Shown here: positions 39,330-49,923 of the stretch, piece by piece
Position numbering within the stretch: the stretch's first letter is position 1
How the letters are laid out: each line of letters begins with the position of its first letter
Notes under the pieces: generated by a model
The model's database searches: none
Told to the model about the DNA's origin: nothing
What the model saw: the letters and a program-made list of their open reading frames with translations, nothing else
Translations under genes and position numbers: made by a program
Source: Oleiphilus sp.
GTDB lineage: Bacteria > Pseudomonadota > Gammaproteobacteria > Pseudomonadales > Oleiphilaceae
NCBI GenBank assembly: GCA_006212045.1
Contig: PZPK01000008.1
Coordinates: 62,001-126,000, forward strand
Length of the DNA: 64,000 nucleotides
Direction: 5' to 3'

Positions 39330-40292
39330 ATGCTACTATTTATCACTGCGATCATTATCGGACTGATGGTGCTGGTATGGAGTGCTGATCGATTCGTATC
39401 TGGCGCAGTTGCCACAGCGCTGAATCTTGGCATGACACCCATTATGGTCGGTTTGACCGTTGTTGCTTTCGGCACCTCTGCCCCGGAACTCATCGTCTCG
39501 GCGACCGCAGCATTTGAAGATTCAGGCAGCCTGGCAGTCGGGAACGCGATTGGTTCCAACATTGCAAATATTGCACTGGTCCTTGGGCTAACGGCGCTGG
39601 TCTCCGCAATCCCGGTCAAAGACTCGATTCTACAACTGGAATTTCCAATCCTGATTGTGGCAACGGGACTGGCAACTTATTTTGTCTGGGATGCAGCCCT
39701 TGATATCAGTGATGGCATCGCCCTGTTATTGATACTTTTTGTGGCGCTCGTTGCACTGGCCAAATTGCAAAGCAAGACCGTCGACGACTTCGAGGAGCTG
39801 GAAGAAGGTGAGCAGCTCTCACCCGGAAAAGCCTATGCATGGCTCGCATTCAGTATCCTGCTGCTGCTTGGCAGTTCCCAGGCACTGGTCTGGGGCGCCA
39901 GCGGCATTGCACGGGAGCTTGGTGTCAGTGAACTGGTCATAGGCCTGACGATTGTCGCGATCGGCACCAGCCTGCCAGAGCTGGCAGCTTCTATCGCCAG
40001 CGCGCTGAAAGGCCATCATGACCTTGCCCTTGGCAATATCGTGGGCTCAAACCTGTTTAACCTGCTGGCAGTACTGGCACTACCGGCGCTGATCAACCCC
40101 CTGACACTAGACCCAGCCTCCTTGCGCCAGGACTACGGACTGATGCTGGCACTCACCGCCGGACTCGCGATCTGGGCGTATGGCGTGCGTCTTGCCGGTA
40201 AACATCATCTCGGCAAAATATTTGGCACGATACTTTTTGTAGGTTACCTTGGATATTTAACCCTGCTTTACCAACAGTCTCTGGGCGTCTAA
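39330..40292 (+). CDS. yrbG: Calcium/sodium antiporter YrbG family
   Basis: 320-residue inner-membrane exchanger with about ten helices and the two inverted alpha repeats: GLTVVAFGTSAPELIVSA near 43-60 and GLTIVAIGTSLPELAASI near 206-223, each followed by a GNxxGSN motif (GNAIGSNIANIAL, GNIVGSNLFNLLA). First gene of the LPS-biogenesis block, a placement conserved in enterobacteria and pseudomonads. Confidence 0.94.
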   Translation: MLLFITAIIIGLMVLVWSADRFVSGAVATALNLGMTPIMVGLTVVAFGTSAPELIVSATAAFEDSGSLAVGNAIGSNIANIALVLGLTALVSAIPVKDSILQLEFPILIVATGLATYFVWDAALDISDGIALLLILFVALVALAKLQSKTVDDFEELEEGEQLSPGKAYAWLAFSILLLLGSSQALVWGASGIARELGVSELVIGLTIVAIGTSLPELAASIASALKGHHDLALGNIVGSNLFNLLAVLALPALINPLTLDPASLRQDYGLMLALTAGLAIWAYGVRLAGKHHLGKIFGTILFVGYLGYLTLLYQQSLGV

Positions 40293-40298
40293 ATTACT

Positions 40299-41264
40299 GT
40301 GAATACCTATATCGAGTCCGCTAGGCGAACCATCAGCACCGAGCAACGCGCTATCGGCGAATTACTCAATCGTCTGGACGAACATTTTACCAAGGCATGC
40401 GAGGCGATGAGCGCCTGTAAAGGACGCGTGATTGTCACCGGCATGGGAAAGTCAGGGCACATCGCCAATAAAATTGCAGCCACGCTGGCCAGCACAGGCA
40501 CTCCCGCTTTTTTTGTGCATCCGGGCGAAGCCAGTCATGGCGATTTGGGCATGATCACTAAAGACGATGTGGTACTGGCCATCTCCAATTCCGGCAATAC
40601 CTCGGAAATCGTCACCATTCTGCCGCTCATCAAACGGATGGGGACCCCCCTGATCAGTATGACAGGCAACCCGAACTCAATCATGGCCCAGCAGTCTGAC
40701 ATCCGGCTCGACATCAGCATCGACACCGAAGCCTGCCCGCTTGGCCTCGCACCAACCACCAGCACGACTGTGTCACTGGTGATGGGAGATGCTTTGGCCG
40801 TAGCACTGCTGGAAGCCAAAGGCTTCTCGGAAGAGGATTTCGCCTTTTCCCACCCTGGAGGAGCGCTGGGCAAGAAGCTCTTGCTCAAGGTCTCTGACCT
40901 GATGCATACCGGTGAACGCATTCCCAAAGTATCCCAAAACACTTTATTGACCGACGGTCTGCTGGAAATCACGCGCAAGGGTTTTGGCTTAACTGCCGTT
41001 CTGTCGCCTGACAACACCCTGGCAGGGCTGTTCACCGATGGCGATTTACGCCGTGCATTTGAAAACAAGGTCGACATTACCACCACCGAAATTGGCGCAT
41101 TGATGACCACCAACTGCAAGACAATTTCCCCGGACGCACTGGCAGCAGAAGGCCTGAACCTGATGGAAGTCAACAAAATAACCGGTTTGCTGGTGGTGAA
41201 TGATGCACGTGAGCTGGTAGGCGTGCTACACATGCACGATCTGCTCAGAGCAGGAGTAATTTAA
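40299..41264 (+). CDS. kdsD: Arabinose-5-phosphate isomerase KdsD
   Basis: Makes D-arabinose 5-phosphate from ribulose 5-phosphate, the first step towards Kdo. 321 residues: SIS domain with GMGKSGHIANKIAATLASTGTPAFFVHPGEASHGDLGM near 47-84 and SHPGGALGKKLL near 184-195, then two CBS domains to the end. Begins with GTG six bases after the yrbG stop. Followed by kdsC three bases on. Confidence 0.96.
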   Translation: MNTYIESARRTISTEQRAIGELLNRLDEHFTKACEAMSACKGRVIVTGMGKSGHIANKIAATLASTGTPAFFVHPGEASHGDLGMITKDDVVLAISNSGNTSEIVTILPLIKRMGTPLISMTGNPNSIMAQQSDIRLDISIDTEACPLGLAPTTSTTVSLVMGDALAVALLEAKGFSEEDFAFSHPGGALGKKLLLKVSDLMHTGERIPKVSQNTLLTDGLLEITRKGFGLTAVLSPDNTLAGLFTDGDLRRAFENKVDITTTEIGALMTTNCKTISPDALAAEGLNLMEVNKITGLLVVNDARELVGVLHMHDLLRAGVI

Positions 41265-41267
41265 TCC

Positions 41268-41834
41268 ATGTCAACGACATCGCAGCCTTCTGATTATCTG
41301 GAATCAGTTCCTGAACAGACGCGCGCCCGCGCGGCAAACATCCGCCTTTTGGCGCTGGACGTCGACGGCGTCATGACCGATGGCAAGCTATTGTTCAGCG
41401 CGCAGGGAGATGAACTGAAAGCCTTTAACATTCTCGATGGCCACGGCATTAAAATGCTGTTATCGCAGCAGATTGACGTCGCTATCATTACCGGCCGAAC
41501 GTCCCCCTTAACCGCGCGCAGGGCAAGAGATCTTGGCATCAAACATCTGCAACAGGGCCGTGAAGACAAGAAGGAAGCCCTGGAAGAATTGCTTGCCGAG
41601 CTTGGATTAACGACTGAGCAGGCCGCCTATGTCGGGGATGACCTGCCCGATTTGGGGGCAATCAAATCCGCGGGACTGGGCATTTCGGTGCCAAATGCGC
41701 ATGCCTTTGTCAGGCAACATGCGGATTATTGCACCCTGACGCCAGGGGGCTTCGGTGCGGTCAGAGAGGTCTGCGACCTGATACTGGATGCACAAGGGTT
41801 ATTGCACGACCTGCTCACCAAATATCTCCCCTAG
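41268..41834 (+). CDS. kdsC: Kdo-8-phosphate phosphatase KdsC
   Basis: HAD-family phosphatase that releases Kdo from Kdo-8-P. 188 residues with HAD motif I LLALDVDGVMTDGKLLF near 27-43, ITGRTSPL, and GDDLPDLGAIK near 123-133. It has no cap domain, as is normal for this group. Between kdsD and lptC, with a GGAG site before the ATG. Confidence 0.96.
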   Translation: MSTTSQPSDYLESVPEQTRARAANIRLLALDVDGVMTDGKLLFSAQGDELKAFNILDGHGIKMLLSQQIDVAIITGRTSPLTARRARDLGIKHLQQGREDKKEALEELLAELGLTTEQAAYVGDDLPDLGAIKSAGLGISVPNAHAFVRQHADYCTLTPGGFGAVREVCDLILDAQGLLHDLLTKYLP

Positions 41835-41856
41835 CCCATCCATTTAAAACGCCACG

Positions 41857-42477
41857 ATGAGACTTTCGAAACGCACCCGCCAGCTTTTAACACTTCTGTT
41901 GCTGGCCATCAGTCTCTGGCTGTTTTTCAGGGAGTCCACCAAAGAACCGTTGACTCAGCCTGCCCGTTCCGAAACCACCGAGCGGCCAAGCGCCTTCACC
42001 AATGGCGCAACCATTCTCAACTACGAAGATGGGAGTGAAGCACCTGTTTATCGTGTCACCAGTGTTGAATCACTCTACTTCACGCGTCAGGGGAAACTGG
42101 AAAGCATTACTCCGGAAATTACGCTCAGAGATGACAATGGCAATGCCTACCGCCTCAGAGCCGTCAAAGGCACATTCCTGGAACAAAACCGGCAACTTTT
42201 ACTCGATGGCAAGGTACGTGTTGTACAATTCCCGAAAGACAAGCGCATGGAGGATGCGTCTGCCACGCAAGATCGATCAGAGGATTCTCCTGCCGTTTTT
42301 GAGCTGCAAACAGAACAACTGAGAGTAGACATCGACAAGCGCTTTATCTACACAGAGCAAGCCGTTAAGATCACACATAATGACCATACCATTACCGCTG
42401 TAGGGCTCAATGCTTCGCTTGAAACCAAAACACTGCAACTGCTCAATCAGGTCAGAGGGCGCTATGAATTGCCTTAG
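41857..42477 (+). CDS. lptC: LPS export protein LptC
   Basis: Single-pass inner-membrane protein that receives LPS from LptBFG and passes it to LptA. 206 residues; one membrane helix near 8-22, then the LptC/OstA-like beta-jellyroll with LPEITLRDDNGNAYRLRAVKGTFLEQNR and the LDGKVRV strand. Its end overlaps the start of lptA. Confidence 0.93.
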   Translation: MRLSKRTRQLLTLLLLAISLWLFFRESTKEPLTQPARSETTERPSAFTNGATILNYEDGSEAPVYRVTSVESLYFTRQGKLESITPEITLRDDNGNAYRLRAVKGTFLEQNRQLLLDGKVRVVQFPKDKRMEDASATQDRSEDSPAVFELQTEQLRVDIDKRFIYTEQAVKITHNDHTITAVGLNASLETKTLQLLNQVRGRYELP

Positions 42478-43090
42478 TTCGTCCAAGCGCCTTCCACCGA
42501 GGCTATTCTCTCTTTTACTGATGGTAAGCCTGCCCGTTTACGCGCTGGACACGCAAAGAGATCTGCCCATTGATGTTGTCTCGAACTCAGCCGAGCTCAA
42601 TGACCAAACAGGCATCGCAAAGTATCTTGGCGACGTCATCATCACTCAGGGTGACAGCAAGCTGGAAGCTGAGGAGGTCGCCGTGACCGTCATCGACCAA
42701 AGCATTCAATTAATCGAAGCCAGCGGCTCACCCGCGAGATTTCGTGAGGGCGCGATAAACGAGGAGCCACGCACCCAGGGCAGCGCATCCACTATTCGCT
42801 ACGACGCAGAACAGGCAACTCTGCTGTTTCAGGGGCAGGCAGAACTGTTGCAACAGGGCAACACCTTTGCAGGCGAGCAGATTATTTACGATATAGAGCA
42901 ACGGGCAATTCGGGCCACAGGCAACGACTCCGGGGAGTCGCGCGTTAAAATTCGTTATCGACCTGCCGATTTCAAGACTGAAAAACCGGAGTCGCCCCCA
43001 ATACCACAGGATGAAAACAAAGGTCCGCAGGCGCCTTCAAATCAGGATGAAGCCCCAAACGGGCCAGCCACAGCGACTGTCACAAAATGA
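42464..43090 (+). CDS. lptA: LPS transport periplasmic protein LptA
   Basis: Bridges inner and outer membrane in LPS transport. 208 residues from the ATG at 42464, which lies 14 bases inside lptC and has GAGGG before it; the frame upstream of it is only lptC overlap. Signal peptide ends PVYA-L; the OstA domain shows [32 protein letters not shown]. The last 35 residues are a Pro/Gln-rich tail. Its stop overlaps lptB in ATGA. Confidence 0.94.
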   Translation: MNCLSSSKRLPPRLFSLLLMVSLPVYALDTQRDLPIDVVSNSAELNDQTGIAKYLGDVIITQGDSKLEAEEVAVTVIDQSIQLIEASGSPARFREGAINEEPRTQGSASTIRYDAEQATLLFQGQAELLQQGNTFAGEQIIYDIEQRAIRATGNDSGESRVKIRYRPADFKTEKPESPPIPQDENKGPQAPSNQDEAPNGPATATVTK

Positions 43091-43812
43091 AAACGCTAAC
43101 TGCTGAACACCTCGCCAAAAGTTATAAAGGGCGCCAAGTCGTTGTTGATGTCTCGATGTCTATCGACAGTGGTCAGATCGTTGGCCTTTTGGGCCCGAAT
43201 GGCGCGGGAAAAACCACCTGTTTTTACATGATTGTCGGACTCGTCCGGCAAGACGCAGGCACCATCCGGATCAATGATCTGGACCTGAGTCACAAGGCGA
43301 TGCATGACCGGGCCCGCGCAGGCATCGGTTACTTGCCGCAGGAAGCGTCAATCTTCAGGAAGCTTAGCGTCTACAACAATATACTTGGTGTGCTCGAAAC
43401 ACGTAAGGATCTGAACCGGAGCGAACGTCGTGAACGCACGGAAATCCTGCTGGAAGAGTTTCATATCACCCATATTCGGGACAGCATGGGCATGGCCCTT
43501 TCCGGCGGAGAAAGACGCCGCGTCGAGATTGCACGCGCTCTGGCGATGGAACCGGATTTCATTCTTCTGGACGAGCCATTTGCCGGCGTTGACCCAATTT
43601 CTGTCAGCGATATCAAGCAGATAGTCACACACCTGAAAGACAAGGGTATCGGAGTACTCATCACCGACCACAATGTGAGAGAAACGCTTGATATCTGTGA
43701 AAAAGCCTATATCGTTAGTGGTGGCCACATTATTGCATCAGGGACATCTGAAGACATCCTGTCTAACCAGAAAGTAAAGGATGTCTACCTTGGAAACGAG
43801 TTTCGAATTTAG
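43087..43812 (+). CDS. lptB: LPS export ABC ATPase LptB
   Basis: 241-residue ATPase of the LptBFGC complex. Walker [15 protein letters not shown] near 37-50, signature [15 protein letters not shown] near 140-154, Walker [15 protein letters not shown]-loop [13 protein letters not shown], and the terminal [11 protein letters not shown] typical of LptB. Overlaps lptA by 4 bp. Confidence 0.98.
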   Translation: MKTLTAEHLAKSYKGRQVVVDVSMSIDSGQIVGLLGPNGAGKTTCFYMIVGLVRQDAGTIRINDLDLSHKAMHDRARAGIGYLPQEASIFRKLSVYNNILGVLETRKDLNRSERRERTEILLEEFHITHIRDSMGMALSGGERRRVEIARALAMEPDFILLDEPFAGVDPISVSDIKQIVTHLKDKGIGVLITDHNVRETLDICEKAYIVSGGHIIASGTSEDILSNQKVKDVYLGNEFRI

Positions 43813-44004
43813 CGAACAATACCTGATCAACGCGAACAACTTTGTAAGGCCCTTTAACGTAAATAAACGTTATTTTGTTTCACAGCCATCTGACTTGGCA
43901 GTAAACTGACTTCATGTAATGCAGTAAGAATCTACTATGGTTTTGCATCCTTCCAATAAAAAATCGATGACCGCTTACACTCAATTCAAGGCGGAATTGC
44001 CACA

Positions 44005-45531
44005 ATGGTAATGAAGGCTTCGCTTCAATTGAAAATGGGGCAACATCTAACGATGACGCCCCAGCTGCAGCAGGCCATCCGTCTTTTGCAACTCTCTACA
44101 ATGGATCTGCAGCAGGAAATTCAGGAAGCACTGGATTCCAACCCGATGCTGGAGCTTTCAGAGGATGGCAGCGAAGCGCAAGAGCAGGAACGCGAAAGCA
44201 ACAGCCAGTCCAAAGCTGAAGAAAACGGCACAGACAATGAGTCGGCCGGCAAAAGCGATAACAGCAGTGAAGCCAAAACAGAACAGCATGAAAGCGAACG
44301 GGAAGAATGGGGCGACGAAATCCCCAATGATCTTCCTGTCGATACTGCCTGGGACGACATCTACCCTACCACCGGATCTGCCAGTTCGGCACCAGATGAA
44401 GACTCCCCCGATTTCGAAAGCCGCAACAGCTCCGAAGAAACACTGATCGAAAAACTGTTATGGCAACTGAATCTGGTGCCGTTTTCCGAGCGGGACAAAT
44501 ACATTGCGGTTGCCATCATCGACTCGATCAATACTGACGGCTACCTGTCCTGCTCCCTGGAGGAAATCTACGAAGGACTGTACGACGAGAACGATGAAGA
44601 TCCGGTTGAAATGGATGAGGTCGAAGCGGTTCTCAAGACCATTCAGCACTTTGAGCCCTCCGGCGTCGGCGCTCGTGATCTGCAGGAGTGCCTGCTGATC
44701 CAGCTGCAGCAATTGCCTCCTGATACTCCCTGGTTACCGCAGGCAAGATTGGTGGTCAGTCACTATCTGAATTTACTGGGCAGCCGGGATTACGCACAGC
44801 TTATGCGCCGCAGCCGTCTCAAAGAAGATGACCTGCGCTCGGTGCTGCATTTGATCCAGTCCCTGACCCCAAAACCCGGCGAATCCATGGTAAGCGGCGA
44901 TACCGAGTATGTGGTTCCGGATGTCGTGGTCAAAAAACTGAATGGCCGCTGGAAGGTTGAACTCAACCCCGAAATTGCCCCCAAAATCCGTGTCAATGAC
45001 GGTTATGCCTCTCTGATCAAACGTGCTGACAGCAGTGCCGATAATACCTTCATGAAGGATCAGTTGCAGGAAGCCAAATGGTTCATCAAAAGCCTGCAAA
45101 GCCGTAATGAAACCCTGCTTAAGGTCGCCAGCAAGATAGTCGCGCACCAGCAAGGTTTTCTGGACTACGGCGAAGAAGCAATGAAACCCTTGATCCTGCA
45201 TGACATTGCACAGGCAGTGGAGATGCATGAGTCAACCATTTCGCGTGTGACCACTCAGAAATATATGCATACGCCCCGGGGAATTTTCGAGCTGAAATAT
45301 TTTTTCTCGAGCCATGTCAGCACCACATCCGGTGGCGAATGCTCATCCACGGCAATACGTGCCATCATCAAAAAACTGGTGGCTGCCGAGAATCCCAAGA
45401 AACCCCTGAGTGACAGCAAAATCGCAGATTTATTGAAGGATCAGGGAATCAATGTAGCACGGCGTACCATTGCCAAGTACCGGGAGGCGATGACGATTCC
45501 GCCGTCCAACGAGCGAAAAAGACTGGTCTAG
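44005..45531 (+). CDS. rpoN: RNA polymerase sigma-54 factor
   Basis: 508 residues. Region I ([25 protein letters not shown]) binds activators; an acidic, low-complexity region II spans about 55-130; core-binding and DNA-binding parts follow, ending in the RpoN box [12 protein letters not shown] near 487-498. The ATG at 44005 has a GGCGGA site; a second ATG two codons on is possible. Followed by hpf, ptsN, rapZ and npr, the usual rpoN neighbourhood linked to the nitrogen PTS. Confidence 0.98.
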   Translation: MVMKASLQLKMGQHLTMTPQLQQAIRLLQLSTMDLQQEIQEALDSNPMLELSEDGSEAQEQERESNSQSKAEENGTDNESAGKSDNSSEAKTEQHESEREEWGDEIPNDLPVDTAWDDIYPTTGSASSAPDEDSPDFESRNSSEETLIEKLLWQLNLVPFSERDKYIAVAIIDSINTDGYLSCSLEEIYEGLYDENDEDPVEMDEVEAVLKTIQHFEPSGVGARDLQECLLIQLQQLPPDTPWLPQARLVVSHYLNLLGSRDYAQLMRRSRLKEDDLRSVLHLIQSLTPKPGESMVSGDTEYVVPDVVVKKLNGRWKVELNPEIAPKIRVNDGYASLIKRADSSADNTFMKDQLQEAKWFIKSLQSRNETLLKVASKIVAHQQGFLDYGEEAMKPLILHDIAQAVEMHESTISRVTTQKYMHTPRGIFELKYFFSSHVSTTSGGECSSTAIRAIIKKLVAAENPKKPLSDSKIADLLKDQGINVARRTIAKYREAMTIPPSNERKRLV

Positions 45532-45623
45532 ACCCGGCACAGAACTCCCCCTGACGGTTGCGACCTGAAGGGCTTGTAGGTAGGCGCATTAACCTACCGC
45601 CATAAAAACGACAGGAGAAAGCT

Positions 45624-45932
45624 ATGCAATTAAACATCACTGGACATCACGTTGAACTTACCGACTCCATGAAAGATTACGTTAGTAGCAAATTGCAGAA
45701 ACTGGAGCGACACATCGATGGCATTACCAACGTGCAAGTTACCCTGTCGGTAGAGAAACTGCGACAGACCGCCGAAGCAACACTGCATATCAGCGGAGCA
45801 GATATTCACGGTACAGCAGAACACGAAGACATGTATGCGGCCATCGATATGCTCGTAGACAAGCTCGATCGACAAATTCTCAAACATAAGGAAAAACAGG
45901 TAGCTCGCTCGCATGGGGCGGCTTCTCGTTAA
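45624..45932 (+). CDS. hpf: Ribosome hibernation-promoting factor, short form
   Basis: 102-residue protein of the YfiA/HPF family: MQLNITGHHVELTDSMKDYV at the start, the beta-alpha-beta ribosome-binding core, and DMYAAIDMLVDKLDRQILKHKEK near the end. Lacks the C-terminal domain of long HPF, so it works as the short form in 100S dimer formation. Strong AGGAG before the ATG. Confidence 0.95.
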   Translation: MQLNITGHHVELTDSMKDYVSSKLQKLERHIDGITNVQVTLSVEKLRQTAEATLHISGADIHGTAEHEDMYAAIDMLVDKLDRQILKHKEKQVARSHGAASR

Positions 45933-45955
45933 AGTTAATAAGGTAAGAATCAAAC

Positions 45956-46417
45956 ATGTCTGAACATTCGATTACGGTCGAGTCTATACTGTCTCCCCAG
46001 CTGACCCAATGCGGTCTGCCGGGGAGCAGCAAGAAAAAAGTCCTCGAAGAAGTTGCCCGTAAAATCGCCGAAGCACGCGATGATCTGGAAGAAAATGAAG
46101 TCTTCGATAACTTGGTGAGCAGGGAAAAGCTCGGCAGCACGGGTATTGGCAAAGGGATCGCGATTCCCCATAGTCGTAGCGAAGGCTGCAAAGAGGTGCT
46201 CGGCTGCCTGTTTACACTTCAGGATCAGGTGCCCTTTGAAGCAATCGACAATGAGCCTGTCGACCTTTTGTTTGTCTTGCTGGTGCCAGCAGAAGCCACC
46301 AGCGAACATTTGGAACTACTCAGTCAGATTGCAGAAAAATTCAACAACAGCAGTTTTTGTGATCGCCTGAGGGAAGCCAAAAGCGACCAGGAACTTTATC
46401 AAACCATGATTGCCTAA
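45956..46417 (+). CDS. ptsN: Nitrogen PTS enzyme IIA
   Basis: 153-residue EIIA-Ntr of the regulatory phosphotransferase chain. Phosphorylated His lies in GIAIPHSR near residue 67; KKVLEEVARKIAEA and PVDLLFVLLVPAEATSEHLELLSQIA are typical. Functions with PtsP and Npr (encoded at 47333) in control of potassium and envelope stress responses. Confidence 0.96.
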   Translation: MSEHSITVESILSPQLTQCGLPGSSKKKVLEEVARKIAEARDDLEENEVFDNLVSREKLGSTGIGKGIAIPHSRSEGCKEVLGCLFTLQDQVPFEAIDNEPVDLLFVLLVPAEATSEHLELLSQIAEKFNNSSFCDRLREAKSDQELYQTMIA

Positions 46418-46448
46418 TGCAGGTATCAACCACACAGCAAAAACAAGC

Positions 46449-47318
46449 ATGGCCATGAAACTCGTTATCGTCAGCGGACGTTCGGGATCCGGAAAAAGTA
46501 CTGCGCTTAATGTACTGGAAGATCTCGGCTATTACTGCATCGACAATCTGCCTGTCGGGCTATTGCTCGAATTGGCCAGTCAATCGGTCCGAAGCGAAGA
46601 CACGCGTCTGAGCCATGTCGCTGTCAGTATCGATGCTCGCAACCTTTCCAGCGGTATCGAGAATTTCCCGACCTTCCACAAAGAATGTCTGCAGCAAAAC
46701 ATCACTGTGGATGTTCTGTTTCTGGATGCCAATAGTGACACCCTGTTGAAACGTTTCCACTCGACACGGCGTAAACACCCCTTGAGCGACTCAACCAGAT
46801 CCCTGAAGGAAGCCATCGAGCATGAACGCGAGCTGCTCGGGCCCATCGCCAGCCATGCGGACCTGAATATAGATACCAGCAACCTGACGCTTTATGAACT
46901 CAGGGACCTGGTTAAATTAAGAGTAGCAGGTCGAAAAAGTCAGGAAATTGCCCTGCTGTTTCAGTCTTTCGGCTTCAAGAATGGCGTGCCCAGCGATGCC
47001 GACTTTGTCTTTGACGCGCGCTGCCTTCCCAATCCCTACTGGGATCCGGCGCTGCGCGGTTATACCGGCCGGGACGACCCTGTGGTAAAATTTCTGGAAT
47101 CCCAAGCGGAAACCGAAGAGATGAGTAACGATATCACTGCGTTTCTAGATAAATGGATTCCCCGATTCAGGGACACGAACCGTAGCTACATGACCATTGC
47201 TATCGGATGTACCGGCGGGCAACATCGTTCGGTCTATCTATGTGAACGAGTGGGTCGTCACTTTGCTGCAAGCAACGATAATGTCCAAATACGCCATAAA
47301 GAGCTCCCGGCCAACTAG
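46449..47318 (+). CDS. rapZ: RNase adapter protein RapZ
   Basis: 289-residue P-loop protein that presents small RNAs to RNase E in enterobacteria. Walker A VSGRSGSGKSTALNVLEDLGYYCIDNLP near 7-34; Walker B-like VDVLFLDA; C-terminal CTGGQHRSVYLCERV. The frame is open back to a TTG at 46410, but the family start is at 46449 or the ATG at 46455. Between ptsN and npr. Confidence 0.95.
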   Translation: MAMKLVIVSGRSGSGKSTALNVLEDLGYYCIDNLPVGLLLELASQSVRSEDTRLSHVAVSIDARNLSSGIENFPTFHKECLQQNITVDVLFLDANSDTLLKRFHSTRRKHPLSDSTRSLKEAIEHERELLGPIASHADLNIDTSNLTLYELRDLVKLRVAGRKSQEIALLFQSFGFKNGVPSDADFVFDARCLPNPYWDPALRGYTGRDDPVVKFLESQAETEEMSNDITAFLDKWIPRFRDTNRSYMTIAIGCTGGQHRSVYLCERVGRHFAASNDNVQIRHKELPAN

Positions 47319-47332
47319 AAAACTAAACCACC

Positions 47333-47602
47333 ATGTTGAATGAAGACGTTGAGATCGTAAACCAGCTGGGGCTGCATGCCCGGGCCGCCGCAAAATTTGT
47401 TTCAACGGCGACTCGCTTTGAAAGCAGGATCACCCTGGCTAAAGACGGCAAAGAAGTGGACGGAAAAAGCATCATGTCCGTGATGATGCTCGCCGCCAGC
47501 ATCGGCTCAATCGTACAAATTAAAACAGACGGCCCGGACGAAACTGAAGCCATGGAGGCCATCAAGGCCTTGATCGCAGACAAGTTTGGTGAAGAACAGT
47601 AA
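47333..47602 (+). CDS. ptsO: Nitrogen PTS phosphocarrier Npr (HPr-like)
   Basis: 89-residue HPr-fold protein; the active histidine lies in QLGLHARAAAKFV near 10-22 and the SIMSVMMLAASIGS helix near 48-61 is present. Passes phosphate from EI-Ntr (PtsP) to PtsN. Confidence 0.95.
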   Translation: MLNEDVEIVNQLGLHARAAAKFVSTATRFESRITLAKDGKEVDGKSIMSVMMLAASIGSIVQIKTDGPDETEAMEAIKALIADKFGEEQ

Positions 47603-47867
47603 TCCCGATCAAATTTTCATTCCTTCGTGCCCAAACTACTGTACACTCCTGTCCCGGATCGGCATTCCAGCGGCCCATACGCGTGCTCTGTCCCCGCGAG
47701 CGGTCACCCAACCGCATTGGGCCTGTGAAACCACATCACATATCAGAGTTTGCTTAAAGTTCTTATGGTAAACCTCTGTTTATTATTGTGTTTTAAGCTG
47801 TCTAGATGCTGGCCCTTGCACTATAATTTCATAACGTAGTTTCATCTTTTTTCGGCAAGACGATCGT

Positions 47868-49229
47868 ATGGCGACGCAATTTACACAGGATCAGGCAGAA
47901 CAACAGCTGCAAAGTCTCAGCGATGCGCTGGACTCCGGTTCGCTGCGTCAGGTCGCGCGCATCCTGAACAAAGGTTTGTCGCCCAGTGATATTGCCCACC
48001 TGATTGAATCCTCACCGCCCAAACAGCGCTCGGTGCTCTGGAACCTTGTCGACGAAGACCAGCGCGGTGAGGTACTACAATACCTGAGTGAAGACATCCA
48101 GTCCTACTTTCTGAGCAAGCTGAATGCGCAGGAGGTTCTGAACGTCACCGGAGATCTGGATACCGACGATCTCGCTGACATACTGCAGCAGCTTCCAGAT
48201 GCGGTCATTCTGGAAGTGCTCGATTCAATGGATGCGCAGGACCGCCAACGCATCGAAGAAGTGTTGTCCTATCCAGAGGATACTGCCGGCGGTCTGATGA
48301 ACACGGACACGATCACCATTCGTGCCGACATCACCGTTGATGTAGTTCTGCGCTACCTTCGCAGGCACCGCAGCCTGCCCGATATGACGGACAGCTTGCT
48401 GGTCGTCAGTCGTCGCGATGAACTGATTGGCATCCTGCCAATAACCACCATGCTGGTCTCCAGTCCGAATGCCACTGTCAGGGAAGTCATGGAAACCGAC
48501 ATCATTTCGATTGATGTCACAATGAGCGACCGTGATGTGGCCAATCTTTTTGAACGTCAGGATTTGGTGACCGCCCCTGTAATTAACAAAACAGGAATCC
48601 TTCTGGGCCGTATTACCATCGATGACGTCGTCGATGTCATCCGGGAAGACGCCGACCACTCTCTGATGAGTATGGCCGGTCTGGATGAAGAGGAAGATAC
48701 CTTCGCCCCGATCAAAATAACGGCCAGACGACGAGCGGTGTGGCTCGGCATTAACCTTCTCACCGCCTTCCTCGCTTCTGCCGTCATCGGCGTGTTTGAA
48801 GACACCATTGAAAAAGTGGTCGCACTGGCCGTACTGATGCCCATTGTGGCCAGTATGGGCGGCATTGCGGGCAGTCAAACGCTAACGCTGGTGATTCGCG
48901 CCATGGCCGTCGGACAGATTAACCAGGGCAATCTGCGCTGGCTACTCAACCGGGAATTCTTTGTATCGCTGATCAATGGCGTCTTCTGGTCACTGGTTGT
49001 GGCCGGCGCCGCCATGCTCTGGTTTCATGACATTGTCATCGGTCTGGTCATCGCAGCGGCCCTGCTCATCAACCTGGTCGCAGCGGCTATTGTCGGAACC
49101 TGTCTTCCGATATTCCTCAAATCGCGCAACATCGACCCGGCGCTTGCAGGAAGTGTACTTCTAACGACAATTACTGATGTGGTAGGCTTCCTCTCCTTTC
49201 TCGGTCTAGCCACACTTGCCTACGCTTAA
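47868..49229 (+). CDS. mgtE: Magnesium transporter MgtE
   Basis: 453 residues. N-terminal helical superhelix (MgtE_N, near 30-130), two CBS domains near 135-260, a plug helix, and five C-terminal membrane helices with the pore signature (ASMGGIAGSQTLTLVIRAMA). It forms a dimeric magnesium channel gated by cytosolic magnesium. The 265-bp upstream spacer has no gene. Confidence 0.96.
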   Translation: MATQFTQDQAEQQLQSLSDALDSGSLRQVARILNKGLSPSDIAHLIESSPPKQRSVLWNLVDEDQRGEVLQYLSEDIQSYFLSKLNAQEVLNVTGDLDTDDLADILQQLPDAVILEVLDSMDAQDRQRIEEVLSYPEDTAGGLMNTDTITIRADITVDVVLRYLRRHRSLPDMTDSLLVVSRRDELIGILPITTMLVSSPNATVREVMETDIISIDVTMSDRDVANLFERQDLVTAPVINKTGILLGRITIDDVVDVIREDADHSLMSMAGLDEEEDTFAPIKITARRRAVWLGINLLTAFLASAVIGVFEDTIEKVVALAVLMPIVASMGGIAGSQTLTLVIRAMAVGQINQGNLRWLLNREFFVSLINGVFWSLVVAGAAMLWFHDIVIGLVIAAALLINLVAAAIVGTCLPIFLKSRNIDPALAGSVLLTTITDVVGFLSFLGLATLAYA

Positions 49230-49242
49230 GGAATCACCAGCC

Positions 49243-49767
49243 ATGTCGGAATTTACCCCGGACCACGACAACGAAGACCTGGAACCGGTCAAGAGCAAAT
49301 CCCAGATCAAACGCGAAATGGAAGCCTTGCAGGGCATCGGCAAAAAACTCACGGAACTCAATGAAACACAGCTCACAGAAATACCGATGGGTGAAGAGCT
49401 ACGGCATGCGATTGACCTATACAGGCACCGCATCACCAAGCGCGAAGCCAGACGTCGTCATCTGCAATTTATTGGCAAGTTGATGCGCTCAGAGGATATT
49501 GAAGGTATTCAGGCCGCGTTAGACAAGTACGATTCCAGCAGCAAAGCCTTCGCTCAGGCACTGCACGCACTGGAAGCGTGGCGAACACGCCTGATCAATG
49601 AAGGCAATGAAGCGGTCACAGAATTTATCGAAGCCTATCCACAGACCGACGTCCAGCAGCTGCGACAACTGGTACGTAACGCCAAAAGAGAACAATCACA
49701 GGACCAGAACAAAGGCGGTTCCAAAAAGCTGTTCCAGTTTCTCAGGCAGATTTCCGAAGCCCACTGA
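49243..49767 (+). CDS. darP: DarP/YjgA-family ribosome-associated protein
   Basis: 174-residue, charged, helical protein: KSKSQIKREMEALQGIGKKLTEL at the start, RHAIDLYRHRITKREARRRHLQFIGKLMR in the middle, and RNAKREQ near the end. In Escherichia coli the homologue aids late 50S assembly. From the ATG at 49243; the frame reaches back to a TTG inside mgtE. 13 bases after mgtE. Confidence 0.93.
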   Translation: MSEFTPDHDNEDLEPVKSKSQIKREMEALQGIGKKLTELNETQLTEIPMGEELRHAIDLYRHRITKREARRRHLQFIGKLMRSEDIEGIQAALDKYDSSSKAFAQALHALEAWRTRLINEGNEAVTEFIEAYPQTDVQQLRQLVRNAKREQSQDQNKGGSKKLFQFLRQISEAH

Positions 49768-49923
49768 GCATCAAATTTCCAGCCGTCTAGGGCTGCATCT
49801 ACTCCGAACACCGCGCAAATTTAGACACGTTTTTACATCTTGTAGGCCCCTGGGCTATAGCGCCGCTGTTCCTGAAAACATATAGTGGCTTACAAATAAA
49901 TTTACATGAATCAGAGGTTCCCA

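Noticed and set aside
43813-44004. Sigma-54 promoter before rpoN
   Set aside because: TTGGCA occurs, but no GC at the correct -12 distance.
47603-47867. Magnesium riboswitch before mgtE
   Set aside because: No recognisable M-box pattern; those are known mainly from Gram-positive bacteria.
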